Assembly (NCBI GenBank): GCA_021741085.1
Contig: JAIOYM010000012.1
Location: forward strand, 1-17,796
From: Rickettsiaceae bacterium
GTDB lineage: Bacteria; Pseudomonadota; Alphaproteobacteria; Rickettsiales; Rickettsiaceae
Direction of reading: 5' to 3'
Length of the DNA: 17,796 nt
Positions 1 through 6,291 of this stretch are shown here, piece after piece. The position numbers were made by a program, and so were the translations under genes. Below the pieces are notes generated by a model that saw only the letters and a program-made list of their open reading frames with translations, searched no databases and was not told where the DNA came from. Positions within the stretch are counted from its first letter, which is position 1. Each line of letters begins with the position of its first letter.

Positions 1-165
1 CACGCTAGTGCTTGTAGGCACTAGCTCGTGATGACACGAATCTATGACTTTCCAGGCATTCCGGCAATTCTAATACAAAAAGAAGCAACATCCTCTAGCG
101 GTAACGCACAAGAGTCATTGCGCTCTTTGCTCATAGCAAAGGGCAGCGTGCGAAAATAATATTTT
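1..165. repeat. Dispersed palindromic repeat, copy C (inverted)
   Basis: Read on the minus strand, bases 123 down to about 30 match 14675-14775 with few differences, including the shared string TTACCGCTAGAGGATGTTGC and the string ATGCCTGGAAAGTCAT. Bases 121-165, read on the plus strand, instead match 14772-14822 in the same orientation (CGCTCTTTGC, then a hairpin, then CGAAAATAAT). The hairpin is CTTTGCT (125-131), loop CAT, AGCAAAG (135-141). The right-hand copy has CTTTGCC and GGCAAAG, a paired change that keeps the stem. This is non-coding repeat DNA of the kind common between genes in Rickettsiales; the family name is not known to me. Confidence 0.7.
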
Positions 166-196
166 ACCTTCGTAAAGGCCACAATAAGAGAATACT

Positions 197-208
197 CAGG
201 CGCGCCTG
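197..208. repeat. GC-rich 12-bp perfect palindrome
   Basis: CAGGCGCGCCTG reads the same on both strands and stands out in AT-rich DNA. It lies between the dispersed repeat at 1-165 and the broken ankyrin fragment. Nearby, GCTCTGTTAGGAGC (207-220) can also form a short stem. No poly-T follows, so this is not a clear terminator. Its role is unknown. Confidence 0.5.
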
Positions 209-294
209 CTCTGTTAGGAGCCTAAAAATCCACAAGAAACAAGTCTTTGCTATAATTTCAAGAGAAGTTTTGATTACTCCACTTAAGAATCAGA

Positions 295-505
295 TTATAA
301 AATCGATCAGCTGCATGATGAAGAAACACCAAGCATACAACCAACACCAGCAGCAGTTTCAACTGCAACTACAACTTCGGCCATATCGCCAATTCTATTC
401 ACAACATTATCAACTATAGTATTCAAAACATCACCAGCTATAGCTCTAATATTATCAGTATCTATAGCGCCAGCTATCACAGGAACGGCTGCGGCTGCAG
501 CAAAC
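295..505 (-). pseudogene. 3' fragment of an ankyrin-family gene (C-terminal module only)
   Basis: The minus strand from about 505 encodes an Ala/Val-rich helix (AAAAAVPVIAGAI), then NIRAIAGDV, VVNRI, DMAE and GCMLGVSSSC. This closely matches the last ~60 residues of the ankyrin gene ending at 5214. No ankyrin repeats are present. The frame stops at a TGA (307-309) where the paralogue has GGA (Gly). Beyond it, TCG ATT TTA TAA (306-295) still matches the paralogue's TCG ATG TTA TAA, so the TGA is a secondary stop. Similarity continues past the stop into TCTGATTCTTAAG. An open frame with a GTG start at 543 would read through the junction and make a 78-residue chimera, but its first ~13 codons are an out-of-frame reading of the neighbouring oxidoreductase. 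I read this as a recombination-derived fragment. Confidence 0.8.
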
Positions 506-580
506 ATCAGCTTTTTGTGAAAGTTTTTGTCCCAAGGTAACACCTGATAAACCTACTCCAATAATGGCTATTTTCTTCAT
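503..580 (-). pseudogene. Truncated FAD/NAD(P)-binding oxidoreductase (renalase-like), N-terminus only
   Basis: From an ATG at 580 the minus strand encodes MKKIAIIGVGLSGVTLGQKL and then SQKADV. This is a textbook Rossmann start: a beta strand followed by GxGxxG (GVGLSG, residues 8-13). Homologues of this type continue for roughly 300 residues. Here similarity ends after 26 codons at about 503-506, where the sequence switches to the ankyrin C-terminal fragment. Its ATG overlaps the stop of the DUF2256 gene (ATGA), so it was the next gene of the stress operon. Assignment to the renalase-like FAD oxidoreductases often linked with photolyase operons rests on this short stretch and on context; another FAD/NAD-binding enzyme is possible. 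The gene is non-functional. Confidence 0.65.
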
Positions 581-747
581 GGCATATCCTGAGTTTTCAT
601 GGAAGATTTTTTATTCTTTTGACACTTATGAGAGCAATATTTAACGTTATCCCAAACTTTTTCCCATTTTTTTCTCCAGGTAAAGGGACGTTTGCAAACG
701 ATGCATACTTTTTGAGGAAGATTTTGTTTTTTAATGTTTTGGGTCAT
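577..747 (-). CDS. DUF2256 zinc-ribbon protein (56 aa)
   Basis: This is a small gene of 56 residues. It has LPQKVCIVCKRPFTWRKKWE, then VWDNVKYCSHKC: two Cys pairs (C15, C18 and C38, C42) around an aromatic and basic core. This is the signature of DUF2256, a short family of unknown function that usually lies beside cryptochrome/photolyase genes. The pattern suggests a single zinc site. Its ATG at 747 overlaps the photolyase stop codon (TGATG), and its own stop overlaps the next start (ATGA), so translation is probably coupled. Length and cysteines look intact, so it may still be functional although the gene after it is broken. No biochemical role is established that I know of; the link to the photolyase is by neighbourhood. 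Confidence 0.87.
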   Translation of the reverse strand: MTQNIKKQNLPQKVCIVCKRPFTWRKKWEKVWDNVKYCSHKCQKNKKSSMKTQDMP

Positions 748-2282
748 CAAAGATTTCCTTCTTCCATTTTTTTAAAAATATTAGAAGCCCTGGACGTGAT
801 AGCATTTTTTTTGGAGTTCTCAAACTTATCCCATGTGGCGTACATAAAAGAAAGGCGAGGATTTTTTTCAAATGACTCGCGATGGTGTTGTAAAAAATTC
901 CAATACAACGCATTAAATGGACAGGCTTTGGAACCTGTCATATCTTTTACATCATAGTAACACTGTTTGCAAAAATTACTCATTTTGTTGATGTATTGGC
1001 CGCTTGCGGCATAAGGCTTACTCGCAACAATGCCTCCATCTCCGAAAAGGGCCATACCAAGAGTATTAGGCATTTCAACCCATTCATAAGCATCACTATA
1101 GACGGCTAAATACCACTCTTGGACTTCTTTGACATCTAATCCTGCAAGAAGTGCAAAATTTCCTGTGACCATTAGGCGTTGAATATGATGGGAATAGGCA
1201 TGAATTTTTGTATGCGAAACAGCCTCTGACACACACATCATATGGGTTTTTCCTCCCCAGTAAAAATTAGGGAGAGGGTTCTTAGAACTAAGAGTATTGA
1301 GATCACCATACCCAGGCATTTTAAGCCAATAAATCCCTCTGATAAATTCTCTCCATCCAAGAATTTGGCGAATAAAACCTTCAGCTGAATTGATTGAAAC
1401 CTTACCTTGTCTATATGCTGCTTCAGCTTTTTGACACACCTCAAGAGGCAGCAAAAGACCAATATTGATATATGAGGATAAAAGAGAGTGATAAAGATAA
1501 GCATTATCTTTGAGCATAGCATCTTGGTAATCACCAAAATATGGTAAAATTTTATCAATAAAATGATTTAGTTCTATTAAGGCTTGATCTTTGGTAATGG
1601 CATAGTAAAATGGATCTAAATCACCAAAATGATCGTTAAAATTATTGCGCACCAACTCTAAAACATTTTTTAAAATTTCTGATTTTTTGTGACTTATACG
1701 TTTTATTGGAATGATATTCGAAGATGGGGGTTGGCGATTATCTTTATCATAGTTCCAAAGACCTCCTGTAGGCTGCCCCTCTGGTTCCATTAAGATATTA
1801 TACTTTTTTCGAATATTACGATAAAAGTACTCCATTCTTAGTACTTTTTTAGTGTCAGACCATTTTTTAAACTCTTCTATACTGCATAAAAAACGATCAT
1901 CTGTTCGAATTTCTAAATCTACAGCTAAAGATTTTCTCCATGATTCCATTGTTTTTTTATAATGATATTCTCCAGGCTCTGTTACAATAATTTTTTTAAT
2001 GGAAAGACTATGAACAGCTCGTTTGACTTCTTGATCCAGATTATGTGTATTCAAAGTGTCATTAAAATCAACGTACCGAACATTAATCCCTTTGTTGATT
2101 AACTCTTCAGCAAAATGACGCATGGCTGAAAACCATAATGCAATTTTCTTAGGATGATGCTTAACACGTGTTACCTCATCCCGCAATTCACACATTAAAA
2201 CAGTATCCCTTGGCTGAACATCTCTTAATGACGATATAGAAATGGATAATTGATCCCAAAAAATGAAACGAAGTATGCTCAT
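747..2282 (-). CDS. phrB: FeS cluster-containing cryptochrome/photolyase (PhrB type)
   Basis: This 511-residue protein belongs to the cryptochrome/photolyase superfamily, in the bacterial branch that carries a [4Fe-4S] cluster and repairs (6-4) photoproducts in UV-damaged DNA. The N-terminal Rossmann-like domain opens with LRFIFWDQLS. The C-terminal helical FAD domain includes ILGWREFIRGIYW (308-320) and YSHHIQRLMVTGNFALL (363-379). Four cysteines fit the cluster: C350, C438, C441 and C454 (NFCKQCYYDV, then SKACPFN), the same numbering I recall for Agrobacterium PhrB. W342, W390, Y391, Y424 and Y430 are also present, matching positions discussed there for electron transfer or cofactor contact. 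The length is full and no break is seen. The ATG overlaps the peroxidase stop (ATGA), and the stop overlaps the DUF2256 start. Expected cofactors are FAD, FeS and a lumazine antenna (family knowledge). The substrate is inferred. Confidence 0.93.
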   Translation of the reverse strand: MSILRFIFWDQLSISISSLRDVQPRDTVLMCELRDEVTRVKHHPKKIALWFSAMRHFAEELINKGINVRYVDFNDTLNTHNLDQEVKRAVHSLSIKKIIVTEPGEYHYKKTMESWRKSLAVDLEIRTDDRFLCSIEEFKKWSDTKKVLRMEYFYRNIRKKYNILMEPEGQPTGGLWNYDKDNRQPPSSNIIPIKRISHKKSEILKNVLELVRNNFNDHFGDLDPFYYAITKDQALIELNHFIDKILPYFGDYQDAMLKDNAYLYHSLLSSYINIGLLLPLEVCQKAEAAYRQGKVSINSAEGFIRQILGWREFIRGIYWLKMPGYGDLNTLSSKNPLPNFYWGGKTHMMCVSEAVSHTKIHAYSHHIQRLMVTGNFALLAGLDVKEVQEWYLAVYSDAYEWVEMPNTLGMALFGDGGIVASKPYAASGQYINKMSNFCKQCYYDVKDMTGSKACPFNALYWNFLQHHRESFEKNPRLSFMYATWDKFENSKKNAITSRASNIFKKMEEGNL

Positions 2283-2869
2283 GAATGGTCTTTCTCATTA
2301 TGTTCAGCTAAAGCATTTTCAATGGCTGCTTTAAAACGATCACTTTGAAGGGATGTAGTTGAATGAAAATAATCAATCAGCTTACCTTTGCGATTAATAA
2401 GATATTTGTGGAAATTCCATTTGGGTGCCGTTCCAAACCCTAATGTCTTTTTTGCCCATCTGTAAAAGGGGTGGGCTTCTTCTCCAGAAACTTTTTCCTT
2501 TTGAGTCATAGGAAATGTGACCCCATAATTCAGTTGACAAAAAGTTGCAATCCCCTCATTACTTCCTGGTTCTTGGCCACCAAAATTATTACTGGGCACG
2601 CCAATAATAACTAGCCCTTTATCCTTATACTCTTGATAAATTTTTTCAAGATCAGCGTATTGTGATGTAAAACCACATTTGGAGGCGGTATTAACAATTA
2701 CAATGACTTTGCCCTTGAAATCCCCAAGGCTAAGTTTTTTATTCTCATTAAGAGAAATAAAAGAAAAATTATACGCAATTTCTTCAATCTTCTTCTCAGA
2801 AGAAATGGCATCGTTAACATTCATAATGATGGCTCCTATAATAACAAAGGTTAATAAAATTTTCATCAT
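2279..2869 (-). CDS. Glutathione peroxidase family protein, probably exported
   Basis: This 196-residue thiol peroxidase reduces hydrogen peroxide or lipid peroxides. The thioredoxin-like fold shows NTASKCGFTSQY with the peroxidatic Cys65, GGQEPG with Gln99, and KWNFHKYL with Trp151 and Asn152: a complete catalytic tetrad. The catalytic residue is Cys, not selenocysteine, as usual in bacteria, where thioredoxin is often the real reductant. Cys111 could be the resolving cysteine (less sure). Residues 1-21 (MMKILLTFVIIGAIIMNVNDA) form a hydrophobic leader with a plausible signal-peptidase site after NDA, so the enzyme may act in the periplasm. AGGA lies upstream of the start. The gene sits inside the stress operon and its stop overlaps the photolyase start by ATGA. 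It appears intact. Confidence 0.9.
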   Translation of the reverse strand: MMKILLTFVIIGAIIMNVNDAISSEKKIEEIAYNFSFISLNENKKLSLGDFKGKVIVIVNTASKCGFTSQYADLEKIYQEYKDKGLVIIGVPSNNFGGQEPGSNEGIATFCQLNYGVTFPMTQKEKVSGEEAHPFYRWAKKTLGFGTAPKWNFHKYLINRKGKLIDYFHSTTSLQSDRFKAAIENALAEHNEKDHS

Positions 2870-2880
2870 TTCTAGTTATC

Positions 2881-2985
2881 CTAAAAATCAAACATCATTT
2901 GTTTTTTTATTGTTTTGTGAATAACATCAAAAGAGATTTTTTTGCACCATGTCATGGCTATAATTTTGCTGGTATTTTCATTCAT
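2881..2985 (-). pseudogene. Short DUF2805/TIGR03643-like remnant (34 aa)
   Basis: The ATG at 2985 overlaps the SDR stop (ATGA), which marks a real translational start in the operon. The product has 34 residues and includes SKIIAMTWCKKISFDVIHKT. This resembles the opening of the TIGR03643/DUF2805 family, which I recall as an ~80-residue protein with a pattern like RIIEMAWEDRTPFEAI and which travels with photolyase operons. Here the frame ends at TAG (2881-2883) after KKQMMFDF, so the conserved C-terminal half is missing. The glutathione peroxidase starts 11 bases further on. The match is short and made from memory; the reading as a truncated member rests on the ATGA overlap plus the pattern. 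Confidence 0.5.
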
Positions 2986-3680
2986 GGTAAGATCTCCTGT
3001 CCATTCCAAGCAAAACATTTACCGCTTTGAGCAGATGTGAATGATGTCAAAACTTCTAGGAGTTTTTCTGCTGATTGATTAGGTGTTAATAATTGCTCAA
3101 CAGGTACATTTTTGTGAAAAGGTTTTGATAAATCCGTATCCACAGTTCCTGGGTGAAGGCCTACGATGATTGCATTTTTATTACGCCTGCCAATTTCAAT
3201 GGCCGCATTTTTTATAATCATATTGAGAGCGGCTTTTGAGGCTCGGTATGCATACCATCCACCTAATTCATTGTCAGATATGCTGCCTACACGAGCAGAA
3301 AGTGCTGCAAATATGGAAGGATAATCACGATTTAAATGAGGCAAAAAATGTTTTGCAATCAAAGAGGGAACGATTGTATTGACTTCAAACAACTGCTGAA
3401 ACTTGTGTCTGGCAAGCTCTTTTATGGATTTTTCCGGCATAATTTCTTTGCTATGCAGCATGCCATTAGCAACAATGACAAGATCAAGTGGACCTGTATT
3501 GGATGCAATGTTCGCTGCTTCAGCGATAGAATCTTCGCTTGCATAATCAATCCGATATCCCCCTGTGCGAGAAAATGGATATATATTAGCATTGGAATAT
3601 TGCCGGGATAAAATATTGACAAAAGCTTGCCCAATACCTCCTGAAGAACCTATGACAGCAATATTATTTAAAGTTAACAT
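2982..3680 (-). CDS. Short-chain dehydrogenase/reductase (SDR) family protein
   Basis: This is a 232-residue classical SDR using NAD(P)H. The nucleotide-binding glycine motif is GSSGGIG (11-17), followed by the acidic stretch RIDYASED, the NG pair at 72-73 (VANGM), and the active-site motif YxxxK as Tyr145 and Lys149 in YAYRASKAALN. Asn101 (FEVNT) fits the structural Asn; the catalytic Ser is Ser128 or Ser133. HPGTVDTDLSKPF is the usual cofactor-side loop. The substrate is unknown; it resembles CsgA-like SDRs common in photolyase clusters. The start at 3680 is supported by AGGAAG at 3689-3694. The stop overlaps the next start (ATGA), and the DUF3833-like remnant ends 2 bases upstream. It looks intact. 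Confidence 0.9.
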   Translation of the reverse strand: MLTLNNIAVIGSSGGIGQAFVNILSRQYSNANIYPFSRTGGYRIDYASEDSIAEAANIASNTGPLDLVIVANGMLHSKEIMPEKSIKELARHKFQQLFEVNTIVPSLIAKHFLPHLNRDYPSIFAALSARVGSISDNELGGWYAYRASKAALNMIIKNAAIEIGRRNKNAIIVGLHPGTVDTDLSKPFHKNVPVEQLLTPNQSAEKLLEVLTSFTSAQSGKCFAWNGQEILP

Positions 3681-3682
3681 GA

Positions 3683-3784
3683 TTATTTCTTCCTAACATC
3701 AAATTGCCTTACAACACGTTTTTGCCAATCTTGGACAATCCCCCATGCTTTTATGGTACCATTAAAATAGTTTTTGATACTCAT
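3683..3784 (-). pseudogene. Truncated DUF3833-like gene (33 aa remnant)
   Basis: From the ATG at 3784, 33 codons include NYFNGTIKAWGIVQDWQKRV and then VRQFDV, ending at TAA two bases before the SDR start. The pattern YFNGxxxAWGxxQDxxxxVVRxF matches what I recall of an N-proximal conserved block of DUF3833, a family of ~180-residue putative lipoproteins found near SDR, cyclopropane synthase and photolyase genes in photo-oxidative stress clusters. The signal peptide and the C-terminal two thirds are missing. An IS630-like remnant lies about 140 bases upstream, which may explain the loss of the 5' part. The stretch may persist only because it carries the SDR ribosome binding site. The identification is from memory. 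Confidence 0.55.
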
Positions 3785-3924
3785 TTTGGGCTTTTTATCT
3801 TCATAATATTAAATAGAGTTTATCATAAAATTTCCTCATATAATCAAATAGTTGTTGATAAAGCTGCAAATAATAATACGATAAATTTAAATATTTTCCA
3901 TAAAGAAAAGCTGCGGTTATTTTT

Positions 3925-4104
3925 ATGATACAAGAAATAAAAGCGTACACAATACTTAATCCCATAAGTCTTGTACTAAGGTTTTTTCTTCCTACCAGAT
4001 TCATCCAAAAACACCAACCTGTCTTTTTCAATTTTTGATATAGTTAACATAAACTCATCTCTCAATTTTTGATTTCTTTTAGGGGTTAATTTACACCATC
4101 TGCA
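3925..4104 (-). pseudogene. IS630-family transposase remnant
   Basis: One minus-strand frame from 4104 reads WCKLTPKRNQKLRDEF, MLTISKIEKD, RLVFLDESG, then a TAG at 3976-3978, then YKTYGIKYCVR. The block KxRxEF...I..I..DRLVFLDESG followed by a (Y)G basic segment is the entry to the DDE domain of IS630/Tc1-type transposases; the D of FLDES would be the first catalytic acid. The rest of the enzyme is not seen, an in-frame stop is present, and no terminal inverted repeats were found. It is a decayed fragment. A 76-codon open frame over the same bases in another phase is judged a shadow. The remnant lies just upstream of the truncated DUF3833-like gene. Confidence 0.55.
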
Positions 4105-4241
4105 TTACATCAACTATATTAATTATTTTTAACAATTTTATAACTAAATAGTGTGAAATGTATACACCTACAATTAAATATTAGTATTTACAAATATCCA
4201 AGAATAAATTATATTGAATTAAGGATAAAAGCAATAAGAAT

Positions 4242-4270
4242 TTGAATTAAACATTGTAAAAAATTAATAT
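4242..4270 (+). promoter_or_regulatory. Putative sigma-70 type promoter of ankyrin gene 1
   Basis: TTGAAT (4242-4247) and TAATAT (4265-4270) are separated by 17 bases and lie 20 bases before the ATG at 4291. Transcription would start only a few bases upstream of the gene, giving a very short leader. No good Shine-Dalgarno is seen (AAAGCAACTAT precedes the ATG). AT-rich DNA yields such matches by chance, so support is moderate. Confidence 0.4.
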
Positions 4271-4290
4271 AAATTATTAAAAGCAACTAT

Positions 4291-5214
4291 ATGAAAGAGA
4301 AACAAGAATCATCAGATTTCGACACTATATTATTCGATACTATATTATTTAATCTAGTTGAATATCGGAATTTAAGTGCATTAAGAGATTTTTTGTCAAA
4401 TCCAGGAGTCGATATAAATGCTACAAATGGTATGGGTTATACAGCTTTAACTATAGCTTTAGAAAGAGGTTATGAAGAAATTGTACAGTTGCTTTTAGAA
4501 CGTGGTGCTACTCTCGAAACAACGGAGGAAGTTGCTAGGATAGATGTTACGCTGCCAGGATCTATGGCTATTAATGATAACGATGATTGGCTGAATGAAG
4601 AGGTGGGAGCAACCGAAGAAGAGTGGGATATGGTTGATAAGCAATTTAGGGCTCAAGAAGAAGGTGGTGCAGCTGTAGCTGAAGAAGTAGTAAGAGGTGT
4701 AGCTTCCATGGCAATTGATGACGGTGATTCTGCTGCAGTAGATTTTGCGCCCCAAGGATCTATGGCTATTAATGATACCAATGATTGGCTGAATGAAGAG
4801 GTTGAGGCTAATGAAGAAGAGTGGGATATGGTTGATAAGCAATTTAGGACTCAAGAAGAAGGTGGTGCAGCTGTAACTGAAGAAATAGTAAGAGATGTAG
4901 CTTCAATGGCAATTGATGACGGTGATTCTGCTGCAGTAGATTTTGCACCGCCAGCTCCTGTCGCTATTGATGACATACAAGGCGGCTCTGGTAAAAGCTC
5001 AGGCTCCGCCTTTCCTTTTGGCGCTGCCGCAATTGTTGCTGCAGTCGTAGCCGTACCCGTGGTAGCCGGTGCTATAGCTACAGTAGATGGTGATACTATT
5101 AGAGCTATAGCTGGTGATGTTGTGAATAGACTTGAAGATATGGCTGAAATTACTGTTGAAGCTGTTGGTTGTATGCTTGGTGTTAATTCAGCATGTGGCG
5201 GATCGATGTTATAA
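4291..5214 (+). CDS. Ankyrin gene 1: short ankyrin protein with duplicated acidic linker and C-terminal hydrophobic/Cys module
   Basis: This 307-residue protein has no function I recognise. Residues ~14-78 hold about two ankyrin repeats (NATNGMGYTALTIALERGYE is the clearest). Residues 90-155 and 156-221 are a near-perfect tandem duplication of a 66-residue acidic segment containing DWLNEEV, EEEWDMVDKQF and MAIDDGDSAAVD. A Gly/Ser stretch (231-240) follows, then an Ala/Val-rich hydrophobic helix (243-263) long enough to cross a membrane, then IRAIAGDVVNRLEDMAE, and the tail CMLGVNSACGGSML. No N-terminal signal peptide is seen, so export would need a C-terminal or other signal (inference). The C-terminal module recurs in two other places in this window, and the ankyrin unit is nearly repeated at 17521-17640. 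A host-directed effector or surface protein is plausible but not shown. Confidence 0.85.
   Translation: MKEKQESSDFDTILFDTILFNLVEYRNLSALRDFLSNPGVDINATNGMGYTALTIALERGYEEIVQLLLERGATLETTEEVARIDVTLPGSMAINDNDDWLNEEVGATEEEWDMVDKQFRAQEEGGAAVAEEVVRGVASMAIDDGDSAAVDFAPQGSMAINDTNDWLNEEVEANEEEWDMVDKQFRTQEEGGAAVTEEIVRDVASMAIDDGDSAAVDFAPPAPVAIDDIQGGSGKSSGSAFPFGAAAIVAAVVAVPVVAGAIATVDGDTIRAIAGDVVNRLEDMAEITVEAVGCMLGVNSACGGSML
4558..4953 (+). repeat. 198-bp in-frame tandem duplication
   Basis: Bases 4558-4755 and 4756-4953 are two consecutive copies of the acidic linker of ankyrin gene 1 with few base differences. Each starts at GGATCTATGGCTATTAATGA or a close variant. The exact multiple of three keeps the frame. 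The high identity implies a recent duplication or ongoing conversion. Confidence 0.9.
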
Positions 5215-5218
5215 TCTG

Positions 5219-5400
5219 ATTCTTAAGAATTATGATTAACCGATTGCCATGTACTCTCAAGCTCACAAAGTCTAACAAAGTATTCTTATGGCGCTATCTT
5301 GAGGGTAAAGTACGATTTAGTATGAGCCCTTTGTGCTAAAAAGAGCGCAATAACACTAATACATGATTTTTGCTGCGCCCCTTTACTTTACGTGGAAAGC
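5219..5400. repeat. Ankyrin gene 1 3' region with palindromes and a weak dispersed-repeat match
   Basis: ATTCTTAAGAAT (5219-5230) is a perfect 12-bp palindrome just past the stop of ankyrin gene 1. The same TCTGATTCTTAAG also follows the broken fragment at 295-505. Further on, GTACTCTCAAG (from 5251) and CTTGAGGGTAAAGTAC (ending near 5313) form an imperfect inverted pair. On the minus strand, ATTGCGCTCTTT followed by AGCACAAAGGGC (about 5352 down to 5325) resembles the hairpin of the dispersed repeat at 115-150. No gene is seen, and no clear poly-T terminator. Confidence 0.4.
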
Positions 5401-5430
5401 TGAGATAAATTTATATTCCCGTTGCTTAAA

Positions 5431-6291
5431 TTAAAAAATCTCACAACAATATCCACTATGCGCAACTTCACCATCAGTATTTATATCATTAGCATTATCT
5501 TTACCACTCTCGTCGATAATATCCGAGTCTTTAAAACCATTACTTTGTTCTGGCGCTAATAACTGTAAGATTTTTGTATTTTTTTTACCATTAGCAATAT
5601 CAAGAGGAGTTTTTCCATCGTTATTGACTAAATTTACATTTGCACTTTTTTCAACCAGTAATTTTACTATTTTAGCAAAACCTTTTAAAACAGAAATATG
5701 TAAAGGAGTCTGGTTAATGTTATTTTGCACATCCTTATCAGCGTTATTTTCTAATAAAAACTCTACTGTTTTCAGACGCCCGTTCAATGCAGCAATATGC
5801 AAATAAGTATTGCCATTTTCATCTTTTATGTCTAAATCTGCACCTTTTTCAATTAAAAGTTTTGCTACGTTAAGTTTTCCAATTTTTATAGAGGTGTCAA
5901 TTAATAATTGCATGATTTTTTCATTTTTAGCTATAATGTCCAAAGGAGTTTCTCCGTCATTATTGGCTAAATTTATGTCAGCACCATTGGCTAATAATAA
6001 TTTTACTATTTCTAGCTTTGTTCTCTTTATTCCAGTTGGACTGTTGAAATCGCCTTTGCTAAAATTCAAAGTATCATTCAAAACTATATGTAGGGCGCTG
6101 TCACCATTGACGTTGGTGGAATTTAAATCAGCACCTTCTTTTTTTATTAGATATTTAGTAGTTTGTAGTTTGCCTTTAGTTAAAGAAGCTAAAATCTCGT
6201 TTGAAGTTATTAAAGATTTATTTTTATTATTTCTGTTGCTTCTAACTTGAGCGGTAAGGTTTTTGTCTTCATTATCATTGTTTGAGTTCAT
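5431..6291 (-). CDS. Ankyrin gene 2: ankyrin-repeat protein with CaaX-like C-terminus
   Basis: This 286-residue protein has a basic, Asn-rich N-terminus and about six ankyrin repeats between residues 31 and 246. Clear units include DENGNTYLHIAALNGRLKTV (157-176), NINQTPLHISVLKGFAKIVK (191-210) and NNDGKTPLDIA (223-233); the unit near 109-138 is short. An acidic, low-complexity tail (250-276) leads to the extreme end GYCCEIF. The last four residues, CEIF, fit a CaaX prenylation box, with an extra Cys before it. The protein lacks the hydrophobic and CMLG module of the other local ankyrin proteins, and its repeats are more diverged, so it is not a close paralogue. No signal peptide is seen. Ankyrin proteins of intracellular bacteria often act in the host cell (family knowledge); that role here is inference. 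The ATG at 6291 is the first usable start; the Shine-Dalgarno is weak. Confidence 0.88.
   Translation of the reverse strand: MNSNNDNEDKNLTAQVRSNRNNKNKSLITSNEILASLTKGKLQTTKYLIKKEGADLNSTNVNGDSALHIVLNDTLNFSKGDFNSPTGIKRTKLEIVKLLLANGADINLANNDGETPLDIIAKNEKIMQLLIDTSIKIGKLNVAKLLIEKGADLDIKDENGNTYLHIAALNGRLKTVEFLLENNADKDVQNNINQTPLHISVLKGFAKIVKLLVEKSANVNLVNNDGKTPLDIANGKKNTKILQLLAPEQSNGFKDSDIIDESGKDNANDINTDGEVAHSGYCCEIF

Noticed and set aside
619..957. Plus-strand open frame of 112 codons
   Set aside because: It overlaps the DUF2256 gene and the photolyase end on the other strand, both strongly supported; no recognisable domain.
3801..4031. Minus-strand open frame of 76 codons
   Set aside because: It is a different phase of the IS630 transposase remnant, whose conserved FLDESG block is in the neighbouring frame.
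5810..6250. Plus-strand open frame of 146 codons
   Set aside because: Antisense shadow of ankyrin gene 2; the periodic pattern mirrors the ankyrin repeats.
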